From the NCBI GenBank assembly GCA_014379075.1, contig JACMMN010000163.1:1-12613 (forward strand): a stretch of 12,613 bases of DNA, given 5' to 3'. A program made the translations under genes and the position numbers. Shown here piece after piece: positions 1-5,994 of this stretch (the stretch's first letter is position 1; every line of letters starts with the position of its first letter). Origin of the DNA: Pyrinomonadaceae bacterium. GTDB lineage: Bacteria > Acidobacteriota > Blastocatellia > Pyrinomonadales > Pyrinomonadaceae. The notes beneath the pieces are model-generated. The model ran no database searches and was not told the origin of the DNA. It saw only the letters and a program-made list of their open reading frames with translations.

Positions 1-523
1 CGACCTCGAGGCCTTGAATCTGGCCTTTGCGTTCTCGAATTGTCATCGCATCGAGCAGAGCCTGTGTCGGATGTTCGTTTGCTCCGTCACCCGCGTTGAC
101 GATTGCCGCTTTGCTGACTTTTGCGAGTTGATGCGGTACGCCGGCCGAGCCGTGGCGGACGACGATGCAGTCGGGCTGCATCGCGTCGAGGTTCATTGCC
201 GTGTCGAGCAGCGTTTCGCCCTTGCTGACGCTTGATGATGAGACGCTGATGTTGACGGTATCGGCGGAAAGCCGTTTAGCGGCTAGCTCAAAAGATGTTC
301 GTGTTCTTGTGGAAGATTCAAAAAAAAGGTTAATGACGGTTTTACCACGCAGCGTCGGAACTTTCTTTATCTCGCGGTTGGATATCTCACGGAAATTCTC
401 AGCAGTGTCCAGAATGCCGATAATTTCTTCGGCCGATAGGTTCCGAATTCCAAGTAGATCTCTGCGACGGAATGGCTTGATGATTGCGGATTGCGGATTG
501 CGGATTGCGGATTGTTGACTCAT
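1..523 (-). CDS. pyrB: Aspartate carbamoyltransferase catalytic chain, N-terminal part (cut by window edge)
   Basis: PyrB condenses carbamoyl phosphate and aspartate to carbamoyl-aspartate, the committed step of pyrimidine synthesis in the cytosol. The visible 174 codons stay open to the left edge. The carbamoyl-phosphate motif FFESSTRTR lies at residues 67-75, SVSKGETLLD follows at about 98-107 and GDGANEHPTQ at about 145-154; all are in the order expected for ATCase/OTCase proteins, and SVSKGE plus DLLGI favour ATCase. The only plausible start is ATG at 523, whose last bases form ATGA with the stop of the upstream small gene, suggesting translational coupling. Residues 4-14 (QSAIRNPQSAI) are encoded by the heptamer tract at 482-514; normal family homology begins only around RRRDLLGI (19-26). 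No Shine-Dalgarno is seen. Third gene of a pyrR-led operon. Confidence 0.95.
   Translation of the reverse strand, partial: MSQQSAIRNPQSAIIKPFRRRDLLGIRNLSAEEIIGILDTAENFREISNREIKKVPTLRGKTVINLFFESSTRTRTSFELAAKRLSADTVNISVSSSSVSKGETLLDTAMNLDAMQPDCIVVRHGSAGVPHQLAKVSKAAIVNAGDGANEHPTQALLDAMTIRERKGQIQGLEV
482..514. repeat. Heptamer tandem repeat (GATTGCG x4.7) inside the 5' end of pyrB
   Basis: Four perfect GATTGCG units plus GATTG. On the coding (minus) strand it reads CAATCCG repeats and encodes the PyrB residues QSAIRNPQSAI. It is the reverse complement of the tract at 882-913, with one mismatch over 32 bases. Seven is not a multiple of three, so gain or loss of one unit would shift the pyrB frame relative to its start. 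Confidence 0.95.
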
Positions 524-876
524 CGCTTCCGACCTCTTGCGGTATTTATTGAGGTAACGAAGATCGCAACAAGCTGGTTAGCTTCGTCTAAAAGATTTGC
601 TACGCGATCCAGGCTAACTAATTTCGCATCTACGGCAAATTCAATCCAAAACGATGACTCATCCGCTTCTTCTTCAACAGTACCCATTTTGGCAATGAAA
701 TCTGCATTCGATTTGGCCCGGCAAGCCGCTCGATAATTCGCCGGGACGGATGTTCCGGAACGAATGAGTTGTCCACCCACATGACGGCCCAAAAACGTCT
801 TCGGGCAAGTTTCTACTAAATTGATGATTCTCAATGCGAATTCCTTTGTGCGCCTTTTGAGTTCATCCTGCGTCAT
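520..876 (-). CDS. Four-helix-bundle protein, S23 / 23S rRNA-intervening-sequence family
   Basis: 118 residues, typical for the family. The hallmark stretch IRSGTSVPANYRAACRAKS at about 38-56 joins predicted helices 1 and 2, followed by KMGTVEEEADESSFWIE at about 63-79 and a last helix near 95-113 (DEANQLVAIFVTSINTA). No signal peptide or membrane segment. The biochemical role of these proteins is not established; relatives are encoded in 23S rRNA intervening sequences, and the fold resembles Avd of diversity-generating retroelements, but no reverse transcriptase or template/variable repeat is present here. It lies 37 nt after pyrR and its TGA overlaps the pyrB ATG by four bases. No clear Shine-Dalgarno precedes ATG 876. 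It sits in the loop of the predicted heptamer stem. It is an unusual passenger in a pyr operon. Confidence 0.9.
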   Translation of the reverse strand: MTQDELKRRTKEFALRIINLVETCPKTFLGRHVGGQLIRSGTSVPANYRAACRAKSNADFIAKMGTVEEEADESSFWIEFAVDAKLVSLDRVANLLDEANQLVAIFVTSINTARGRKR

Positions 877-881
877 ATTTT

Positions 882-913
882 AATCCGCAATCCGCAATCC
901 GCGATCCGCAATC
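882..913. repeat. Heptamer tandem repeat (AATCCGC x4.6), inverted partner of 482-513
   Basis: Units AATCCGC, AATCCGC, AATCCGC, GATCCGC, AATC fill the space between the pyrR stop (914-916) and the four-helix-bundle start. In the transcript this arm would pair with the tract in the 5' end of pyrB, leaving one C-A mismatch and a loop of about 368 nt that contains the whole small gene. Confidence 0.95.
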
Positions 914-1477
914 TTACGGCCGTTCGAAAATGCCGACCGCTTCTATATCGTCATATTCTTTGAGCATAACCTTTATTATTTCCGTTTGCTTCGTCGGGAC
1001 GACCTTGCCGATGAAATCGGCCTGGATCGGAAGTTCGCGGTGTTCGCGGCCTCGGTCGATCAGTACGGCGAGCTGAACCTTTTTGGGCCTTCCGAAATCC
1101 ATAAGCTGGTCGAGGGCTGCGCGGATCGTCCGGCCGGTATAGAGAACGTCGTCGACCAGGACGACCACTTTGCCCTCAATATCAGCGTCAAGCTCGGTTC
1201 GGTTGACGATCGGATTTGCACCGACGGTCGACAGATCGTCGCGGTAAAGCGTGATGTCGATGATTCCGTAGTGCGGCCGTATGCCTTCTAGTGCTTCGAT
1301 CTTATCGACGATCCTTTCGGCAAGCGGCACGCCGCGGCGGCGTATCCCGACTATATAAAGGTCCTGCGCCCCATGATTTTCCTCGACGATCTCCGACGAG
1401 AGACGCGAAACCGCACGTTTCATACGCGCGCTGTCCATAATGCGGGATTTTTCGACTAAAGTAATTTCGGATGCCAT
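914..1477 (-). CDS. pyrR: PyrR bifunctional pyr regulator / uracil phosphoribosyltransferase
   Basis: 187 residues from ATG 1477 (MASEITLVEK), the family's usual length. A longer frame reaching 1555 adds 26 residues encoded by AT-rich repeat DNA without homology and is not preferred. The PRPP-binding signature VVVLVDDVLYTG lies at about 104-115, YIVGIRRRG at 41-49 and TLYRDD at 76-81. PyrR makes UMP from uracil and PRPP, and in many bacteria binds pyr mRNA leaders to promote termination. It heads the operon with the four-helix-bundle gene and pyrB behind it. The predicted promoter lies only about 4 nt before the start codon, so a classical PyrR-controlled leader attenuator does not fit upstream of this gene. 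No PyrR binding loop was recognised. Confidence 0.93.
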   Translation of the reverse strand: MASEITLVEKSRIMDSARMKRAVSRLSSEIVEENHGAQDLYIVGIRRRGVPLAERIVDKIEALEGIRPHYGIIDITLYRDDLSTVGANPIVNRTELDADIEGKVVVLVDDVLYTGRTIRAALDQLMDFGRPKKVQLAVLIDRGREHRELPIQADFIGKVVPTKQTEIIKVMLKEYDDIEAVGIFERP

Positions 1478-1487
1478 TTGCAAGCAA

Positions 1488-1516
1488 ATCGTAGCAAAGG
1501 TAAGTTCAAAGTTCAA
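1488..1516 (-). promoter_or_regulatory. Predicted sigma-70 promoter of pyrR
   Basis: On the minus strand, TTGAAC (1516-1511), 17 bp, then TACGAT (1493-1488); each box matches consensus at four of six positions. The predicted start, near 1481, would leave a leader of about four bases. The -35 box lies in a heptamer direct repeat. Confidence 0.45.
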
Positions 1517-1525
1517 AGTTTGAAA
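1504..1525. repeat. Short heptamer repeat GTTCAAA in the pyrR-pyrD divergent region
   Basis: Two perfect GTTCAAA units (1504-1510, 1511-1517) followed by GTTTGAAA, which is partly the inverse. It belongs to the same style of 7-nt periodic tract seen beside pyrB and etfA and may supply the pyrR -35 box. Confidence 0.7.
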
Positions 1526-1533
1526 ATCGAAGT

Positions 1534-1564
1534 TTAAAATGATCGGGCGAATCATTTATGATTC
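1534..1564 (+). promoter_or_regulatory. Predicted pyrD promoter with palindrome over the -10
   Basis: TTAAAA (1534-1539), 17 bp, then TATGAT (1557-1562) gives a predicted start near 1569 and a leader of about eight bases before ATG 1577. The inverted repeat GAATCAT-TT-ATGATTC (1549-1555/1558-1564) covers the -10 box and could be an operator. Confidence 0.45.
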
Positions 1565-1576
1565 CGCCTTTCCAGA

Positions 1577-2659
1577 ATGATTAAAATTTATGACAAATTT
1601 ATCCGCCCCGCTCTGTTTGCGATGGATGCCGAACGGGTGCATGAAATTGGCGTCGAGTCACTGCGTTTAGGACTTTCATCGAAAGCCGCTCAAAAAGCAG
1701 CTGCGACTAGATTTGAAACCACTGTATTCAGCCTGGAAAGGTTCGGCTTGACGTTTAAGAATCCGCTCGGTATTGCTGCCGGATTCGACAAGAACGGCGT
1801 CGTGGTCAATCAGCTTGCTGCGCTTGGCTTCGGGTTTGTCGAGATCGGGACCGTGACGTTCGAGCCGCAGAAGGGAAATGAGAAGCCGCGTTTGTTTCGC
1901 TTGCCGGAAGATAAGGCGCTTATTAATCGGCTTGGATTTAACAACGATGGTGCGGCAAAGGTCGTTGAAAGATTAAAAAAGATGGATCCGCAATGCGTGC
2001 TGGGCGTAAATATCGGTAAAAATAAAGACGTTCCTATCGAAGAAGCGACGGAGAATTACATTAAGAGTTTTGATCTGGCAATTGAAGTTGCGGATTATAT
2101 TGCGGTAAACATCTCGTCGCCGAACACGCCGAATCTACGCGAGATGCAAAAGGCGCAAAATCTGGAGGAATTGCTCGGGGCGTTGCAGACTAGCAACGCC
2201 ATCGCGAAAAAACCTCTTCTTGTGAAGATCGCGCCCGATCTTGCGGATGAAGAAATCGAAACGATCGTAGATATGTGCCGGCAGTTCGGGATCGACGGAA
2301 TAATTGCGACGAATACGACCATTAAACGTGAAGACCTAAAAACCGGGAACGCCGCATTAGACAAGATCGGCGCTGGCGGCCTAAGCGGAAAGCCGCTGCG
2401 GCAGATGTCTGATCACGTCATCTCAAAAATACATAAATACTCTAAAGGTAAGCTGCCGATCATCGGTGTCGGCGGCATATTTACCGCACATGACGCTTTT
2501 GAAAAAATCGCCGCGGGTGCGTGTTTACTTCAAGCTTATACCGGGTTCATCTATTCCGGGCCGTCGTTTGCACGGGACGTTAATACTGGGTTGGCGGCGA
2601 TTGTCCGGCAAAAAGGCTTCAAGAATTTAGATGAGGCAATTGGATCTGATTCCCTGTAG
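1577..2659 (+). CDS. pyrD: Dihydroorotate dehydrogenase (quinone), class 2
   Basis: 360 residues. PyrD oxidises dihydroorotate to orotate with FMN and passes electrons to membrane quinone. Class 2 features are AGFDKNG at 68-74, GFVEIGTVT at 86-94, RLFRLPEDKALINRLGFNN at about 105-123, NIGKNK at 145-150, and NISSPNTP at 178-185, which carries the serine used as catalytic base in this class instead of the cysteine of class 1. LLVKIAPDL, IIATNTT and GGLSGKPLR follow, then the phosphate-binding IIGVGGI (295-301) and YTGFIYSGP. The N-terminal MIKIYDKFIRPALFAMDAERVHE helices match the amphipathic membrane-docking segment of this class. It is transcribed divergently from pyrR across about 100 bp. 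No Shine-Dalgarno is evident before ATG 1577, consistent with a very short leader. Confidence 0.96.
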   Translation: MIKIYDKFIRPALFAMDAERVHEIGVESLRLGLSSKAAQKAAATRFETTVFSLERFGLTFKNPLGIAAGFDKNGVVVNQLAALGFGFVEIGTVTFEPQKGNEKPRLFRLPEDKALINRLGFNNDGAAKVVERLKKMDPQCVLGVNIGKNKDVPIEEATENYIKSFDLAIEVADYIAVNISSPNTPNLREMQKAQNLEELLGALQTSNAIAKKPLLVKIAPDLADEEIETIVDMCRQFGIDGIIATNTTIKREDLKTGNAALDKIGAGGLSGKPLRQMSDHVISKIHKYSKGKLPIIGVGGIFTAHDAFEKIAAGACLLQAYTGFIYSGPSFARDVNTGLAAIVRQKGFKNLDEAIGSDSL

Positions 2660-2791
2660 AAAACCCGGCAATGATCGCAGGGCTAAATTGATCAACCTCC
2701 TTTTCGAATTTCGTGGGCAAATTCTTAAAACCCTTTTCCACGAAATAAACGAAATAGAAGAGTAACTACACCCGCTGTCAGCCCTTCAAGG
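2660..2791. other. Spacer after pyrD with a 9-bp inverted repeat
   Basis: No gene seen. ATTTCGTGG (2708-2716) and CCACGAAAT (2738-2746) form a perfect 9-bp inverted repeat with a 21-base loop. Neither side is followed by a T run, so it is not called an intrinsic terminator. CGAAATA-type units recur just after it. Confidence 0.5.
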
Positions 2792-2819
2792 TTGACACCG
2801 TACGCGTGTAGTCTATAAT
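2792..2819 (+). promoter_or_regulatory. Sigma-70 promoter of the yceD-rpmF-fab operon
   Basis: A perfect TTGACA (2792-2797), 16-bp spacer, perfect TATAAT (2814-2819); the predicted start is near 2826, 46 nt before yceD. It is the best consensus promoter in the window. A 7-bp inverted pair, ACTACAC (2765-2771) and GTGTAGT (2806-2812), has its right half in the spacer and may be a regulator site. Confidence 0.85.
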
Positions 2820-2871
2820 TATATGTTTTGCCTGTTGTGATGTTTATTGCGGCGGTTTATTCTATAAGGTA

Positions 2872-3375
2872 ATGATCATCGACTTGGGCAATCTGGAAGG
2901 TTCTTTGCAATTTGATTTTTCCGTAACGGCCGACGAACTCGATCTGGGTACAGGCGATTTCCGCTTGCTGAGCGATGCGAAAGCAGCCGGTGAAGTTCTG
3001 AAACATATTGCCCAAACCGATGTCGTCGGAACTATAAACGCCGATGCGGAGTTTGACTGCACACGCTGCCTTTCGCCGGTCAGGCAGGATTTTGTGGTGG
3101 CTTTTGACGTCGCCTATATTACGGAAATTCCGGAAGCAGCGACCGCGGAGATCGAACCCGGCGACCTCGACACGGATTTGCTGGCGGATGAGAGTTTGGA
3201 CCTGAAAGAAGTAGTTCGCGAACAAATATTGCTGAACCTGCCGGAGCAGATATTTTGTAAGGAAGATTGCAGGGGTTTGTGCCAAAAGTGCGGCGCGAAC
3301 CGAAATTTGATAAATTGTATTTGTGAAGAAAAAGAGATCGACCCGAGATGGTCGGCTCTGAAGAATTTGAAATAG
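2872..3375 (+). CDS. yceD: YceD / DUF177 family protein, Cys-rich
   Basis: 167 residues, cytosolic. The position directly before rpmF, the CTRCLSPV motif (63-70) and the C-terminal cysteine cluster (C129, C133, C137, C140, C149, C151) identify the DUF177 family, which is linked to 23S rRNA and 50S assembly in E. coli and plants (family knowledge). The cysteines are arranged like a metal site; zinc binding is inference. ATG 2872 is chosen because MIIDLGNLEG resembles the family N-terminus; AAGG at 2866-2869 is too close to it to be a normal Shine-Dalgarno. First gene of the fatty-acid operon. A hairpin begins at its stop codon. Confidence 0.88.
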   Translation: MIIDLGNLEGSLQFDFSVTADELDLGTGDFRLLSDAKAAGEVLKHIAQTDVVGTINADAEFDCTRCLSPVRQDFVVAFDVAYITEIPEAATAEIEPGDLDTDLLADESLDLKEVVREQILLNLPEQIFCKEDCRGLCQKCGANRNLINCICEEKEIDPRWSALKNLK

Positions 3376-3437
3376 CCGCAAAAAAGGCTCAAAAAACACA
3401 GACATTATCTTTTGCGATTTCTGTGCCTTTTTGCGGC
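3375..3437 (+). other. Long hairpin between yceD and rpmF
   Basis: The arms GCCGCAAAAAAGGC (3375-3388) and GCCTTTTTGCGGC (3425-3437) pair, with CACAGA (3397-3402) and TCTGTG (3420-3425) extending the stem across a left-side bulge. There is no T tract after it, and the rpmF Shine-Dalgarno AGAGG begins at 3448, so it looks like an mRNA processing or stability structure rather than a terminator. Confidence 0.7.
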
Positions 3438-3462
3438 AATTTGTATCAGAGGTTTTTTTATT

Positions 3463-3648
3463 ATGCCGAATCCTAAACGAAGACACTCGCATTCACGTAC
3501 ACGCCAGCGCCGTGCTCATGATGCCCTGAAAACACCGCAATATTATTTGGATAAGGATACGGGCGAAGCAAAAGTTCCGCACCGTATTGACCCAAAGACA
3601 GGCATGTACAAGGGGCGTCAGATTATCGATGTCAAAGAATTCGAATAG
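3463..3648 (+). CDS. rpmF: 50S ribosomal protein L32 (bL32), cysteine-free form
   Basis: 61 residues from ATG 3463 (MPNPKRRHSHSRTRQRRAHD), preceded by AGAGG at 3448-3452 with a 10-nt spacing; the upstream in-frame ATG at 3412 lies in the hairpin and is rejected. The basic N-terminus and KVPHRID...YKGRQII tail are typical of bL32. The four zinc-ribbon cysteines of the C+ form (CxxC...CxxC) align with D, T, D and T here, and no cysteine remains anywhere in the protein, so this is the zinc-independent type. Located between yceD and fabH; plsX, often placed here, is absent. Confidence 0.95.
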   Translation: MPNPKRRHSHSRTRQRRAHDALKTPQYYLDKDTGEAKVPHRIDPKTGMYKGRQIIDVKEFE

Positions 3649-3689
3649 AGTTTTGAAATTCTCTTAATTTTAAGTTCTAATTCTAATCA

Positions 3690-4676
3690 ATGACTAATCA
3701 AAACGCGGGCATCATCGGGATGGGACACGCTTATCCGGAAGGCATTCTAACCAATGCCGATCTGGAAAAGATCGTGGAAACTTCCGATGAGTGGATAACC
3801 ACGCGCACCGGCATCAAGCAGCGCCGCAAAGCAAGGGCGGACGAATACACGTCTCAATTCGGCTCGCTCGCCGCAAAACAAGCTGTTGAACGCGCCGGGA
3901 TCGATGTTACCGACATCGAATTGGTAGTTTGCGCGACGACGACCCCCGATCAAATAATGCCTTCGACCGGGGCTTTGATCCAGGCACAGATCGGAGCGGT
4001 AAATGCAGCGGGAATGGATGTTTTTGCGGCTTGCTCCGGTTTTTTGTACGGGCTGACGATGGTCGAATCGATGATCCGCACCGGGCAGATAAAATATGCA
4101 TTGGTGATCGGAGCGGAAGTTCTGACGAAATACGTCGACTACACAGACCGCGGTACCTGCGTGATCTTCGGTGACGGCGCGGGCGCGGCAGTTCTCGGAC
4201 CGGTTGCCGAGGGTAAAGGAATACTCGCGACAAAGATCCGTTCTGACGGCAGATATGCCGAGCAGCTTTATTCGCCCGGCGGCGGTACGAAACTGGGCAC
4301 GACGCACAAGACGATAGATAACGGCGATCATTTTTTTAAGATGAAGGGCAATGAGCTTTTCAAAATTGCCGTGCGCTCGATGGCCGATATTTCGGCCGAG
4401 ATGGTGGTGAAAGCCGGTTACACGGTCGACGATATCGATATGGTCGTTCCGCATCAGGCGAACCAGCGGATCACCGATGCCGTTGCTTCACGGCTCGGCG
4501 TGCCTGAAGAAAAGGTTTATTCGAATATCGCGCAGATGGGAAACACCTCGTCTGCGTCGATCCCGATCGCTCTCGATGAGTGCATACAATCGGGCAAGAT
4601 CAAAGAAGGAAGTCTGGTTTTGCTGACGGCCTTCGGCGGCGGCGTGACTTGGGGCGGAACGGTAATTCGATTTTAG
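3690..4676 (+). CDS. fabH: Beta-ketoacyl-ACP synthase III
   Basis: 328 residues. FabH starts fatty-acid synthesis by condensing acyl-CoA with malonyl-ACP. The catalytic triad is visible: Cys115 in VFAACSGF, His255 in VVPHQANQR and Asn285 in GNTSSAS. TSDEWITTRTGI (31-42) is the conserved N-terminal signature, and GGGVTWGG is near the C-terminus. Length is normal and ATG 3690 matches the family start, although no Shine-Dalgarno is seen in the AT-rich 41-nt gap after rpmF. It lies upstream of fabD in the same operon, separated by a repeat hairpin. Confidence 0.97.
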   Translation: MTNQNAGIIGMGHAYPEGILTNADLEKIVETSDEWITTRTGIKQRRKARADEYTSQFGSLAAKQAVERAGIDVTDIELVVCATTTPDQIMPSTGALIQAQIGAVNAAGMDVFAACSGFLYGLTMVESMIRTGQIKYALVIGAEVLTKYVDYTDRGTCVIFGDGAGAAVLGPVAEGKGILATKIRSDGRYAEQLYSPGGGTKLGTTHKTIDNGDHFFKMKGNELFKIAVRSMADISAEMVVKAGYTVDDIDMVVPHQANQRITDAVASRLGVPEEKVYSNIAQMGNTSSASIPIALDECIQSGKIKEGSLVLLTAFGGGVTWGGTVIRF

Positions 4677-4689
4677 ATCGCGGATGTTT

Positions 4690-4796
4690 GCAGAAGCCCG
4701 CGTGTTAACAAGGGCGAAATGTTGCGCTATGCATCCAGTGCCAAAATTCGTCCGGCAATGGTCATTAATCGCCCTAGCTAACGCGCGGGCTTCCGC
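4690..4796. repeat. REP/MITE-like inverted-repeat element between fabH and fabD
   Basis: Left arm 4693-4717 (starts GAAGCCCGCG) and right arm 4769-4793 are 22/25 complementary, with one more G-U pair possible; two further pairs at each outer end and inner matches (AATG/CATT, TTGC/GCAA) let the whole 107 nt fold as one long hairpin. It fills almost all of the 131-nt gap between fabH and fabD. It has no open frame. It resembles dispersed palindromic elements, but copy number elsewhere in the genome is unknown. Confidence 0.8.
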
Positions 4797-4807
4797 ATTA
4801 GAGATAG

Positions 4808-5740
4808 ATGGCTAAATTAGCATTTTTATTTCCCGGACAGGGTAGCCAATCTGTCGGAATGGGAAAAGACCTATTTGATAATTTTCCAGCGGCCCGCGAG
4901 GTTTTCAAACAAGCGGACGATGCACTCGGATTTTCGCTTTCGGAAATGTGTTTTTCCGGCGATGAGGCCGATTTGCAGTTGACGGCGAATACGCAGCCTG
5001 CGATTCTGACAGCGTCGGTCGCGGCGTTCCGGGCAATGGAGTCGGAAGGTTTTGGGAAATCGCATTTTGTGGCGGGACATAGTCTCGGTGAATATTCGGC
5101 TTTGGTTGCCGCAGGCGTTTTGGATTTTGCTGATGCGGTAAGAACTGTGCGAAAACGCGGGACCTATATGCAGGAAGCCGTCCCGGTCGGGACGGGAGCA
5201 ATGGCTGCGATCCTCGGATCGGATGTCGAAACGGTAGAAGCGGTGTGCGGCGAAGCGGCTCAAGGACAAATTTGCAGCCCGGCCAATATCAATTCACCTT
5301 CGCAGGTCGTAATTGCCGGAAATGCCGAAGCGGTTGATCGTGCATGTGAACTGCTGAAGGATCGTGGAGCGAAAAGGGCGATAAAATTGAATGTTTCCGC
5401 ACCGTTTCACTGCGCATTGATGATGCCGGCCCAGGAAAAATTGGCGGCAGATTTGCGAGAGTTAGAATACAGGAATTTTGGTTCTCCGATCGTGCATAAC
5501 TTTAGTGCGGCAGCAAACGACGATTCTTCGCAAGTTTGCGATGCCTTGACGCAACAGGTTTCATCGCCGGTTTTGTGGCTGCAAACGGTTCGGTTTTTGA
5601 TCGAAAAAGGCGTTACCGATTTTGTCGAGGTTGGTCCCGGAAAAGTTTTGTCAGGTTTAGTTAGACAGATCGACCGCGATGTTCGCGGTTCGAACGTAGA
5701 TAATACGGAGAGTTTAAGAAATACATTACAATCGCAATAA
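4808..5740 (+). CDS. fabD: Malonyl-CoA:ACP transacylase
   Basis: 310 residues, cytosolic. It transfers malonyl from CoA to ACP, supplying FabH and FabF. All catalytic positions known from the E. coli enzyme are present at the same numbers: Gln11 in FPGQGSQ, Ser92 in GHSLGEYSALVAAG, Arg117 in RKRGTYMQEAVP, His201 in VSAPFHCALM and Gln250. Start ATG 4808 gives MAKLAFLFPGQGSQ, as expected. It is followed after 12 nt by acpP; fabG, which commonly sits between them, is missing. Confidence 0.97.
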   Translation: MAKLAFLFPGQGSQSVGMGKDLFDNFPAAREVFKQADDALGFSLSEMCFSGDEADLQLTANTQPAILTASVAAFRAMESEGFGKSHFVAGHSLGEYSALVAAGVLDFADAVRTVRKRGTYMQEAVPVGTGAMAAILGSDVETVEAVCGEAAQGQICSPANINSPSQVVIAGNAEAVDRACELLKDRGAKRAIKLNVSAPFHCALMMPAQEKLAADLRELEYRNFGSPIVHNFSAAANDDSSQVCDALTQQVSSPVLWLQTVRFLIEKGVTDFVEVGPGKVLSGLVRQIDRDVRGSNVDNTESLRNTLQSQ

Positions 5741-5742
5741 AC

Positions 5743-5749
5743 AGGAGAG
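5743..5749 (+). promoter_or_regulatory. Strong ribosome-binding site of acpP
   Basis: AGGAGAG lies three bases before ATG 5753. It is one of the few good Shine-Dalgarno sequences in the window and fits the high demand for acyl carrier protein relative to its operon partners. Confidence 0.8.
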
Positions 5750-5752
5750 AAT

Positions 5753-5992
5753 ATGTCAGAAGTTCAAGATAAAATTAAACAGATCATTGTTGATGAATTA
5801 GGTGTCGATGAAGCGGAAGTTACGGAAAATGCGCGGTTTATCGAAGATCTGGGTGCGGATTCGCTCGATCTGGTCGAACTCGTGATGCGTTTCGAAGAGG
5901 AATTCGACATCGAAATTCCCGACGAAGACGCTGAAAAGATCCAGGCTGTCCGGGATGCGTACGCTTACGTCGAACAGCACAAAGCAGCGTAG
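5753..5992 (+). CDS. acpP: Acyl carrier protein
   Basis: 79 residues, acidic, four-helix ACP fold. The phosphopantetheine attachment site is Ser37 in EDLGADSLDLVEL, with the usual EEEFDIEIPDEDAEKI helix downstream. ACP carries growing acyl chains for FabH, FabD and FabF, all encoded beside it. It starts 12 nt after the fabD stop. A stem-loop fills the gap to fabF and could separate acpP expression from that of fabF. Confidence 0.98.
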   Translation: MSEVQDKIKQIIVDELGVDEAEVTENARFIEDLGADSLDLVELVMRFEEEFDIEIPDEDAEKIQAVRDAYAYVEQHKAA

Positions 5993-5994
5993 GT

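Larger units (their letters stand above)
482..913 (-). mobile_element. Candidate IVS-like element: S23-type gene between inverted heptamer arms
   Basis: The unit consists of a 32-bp inverted repeat (arms 482-513 and 882-913, 31 of 32 positions complementary) around a four-helix-bundle gene. Proteins of this family were first found in intervening sequences of 23S rRNA genes, whose ends pair to form a stem cut by RNase III (family knowledge). The same architecture sits here between two protein genes, pyrR and pyrB, which are commonly adjacent. Whether it moves, or is merely an accumulation of repeats, is inference; no transposase, target duplication or attachment site is visible. Confidence 0.4.

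Noticed and set aside
482..913. CRISPR array or diversity-generating retroelement
   Set aside because: The repeats are 7-nt tandem units without spacers, and although the small protein is Avd-like in fold, no reverse transcriptase or template/variable repeat pair is present.
1478..1555. Longer PyrR start at 1555
   Set aside because: The extra 26 residues come from AT-rich repeat DNA containing the predicted promoter; MASEITLVEK at 1477 fits the family.
2708..2746. Intrinsic terminator of pyrD
   Set aside because: A 9-bp inverted repeat exists but the loop is 21 nt and no T run follows on either strand.
3747..4454. 235-codon open frame opposite fabH
   Set aside because: Shadow of fabH, with no independent support.
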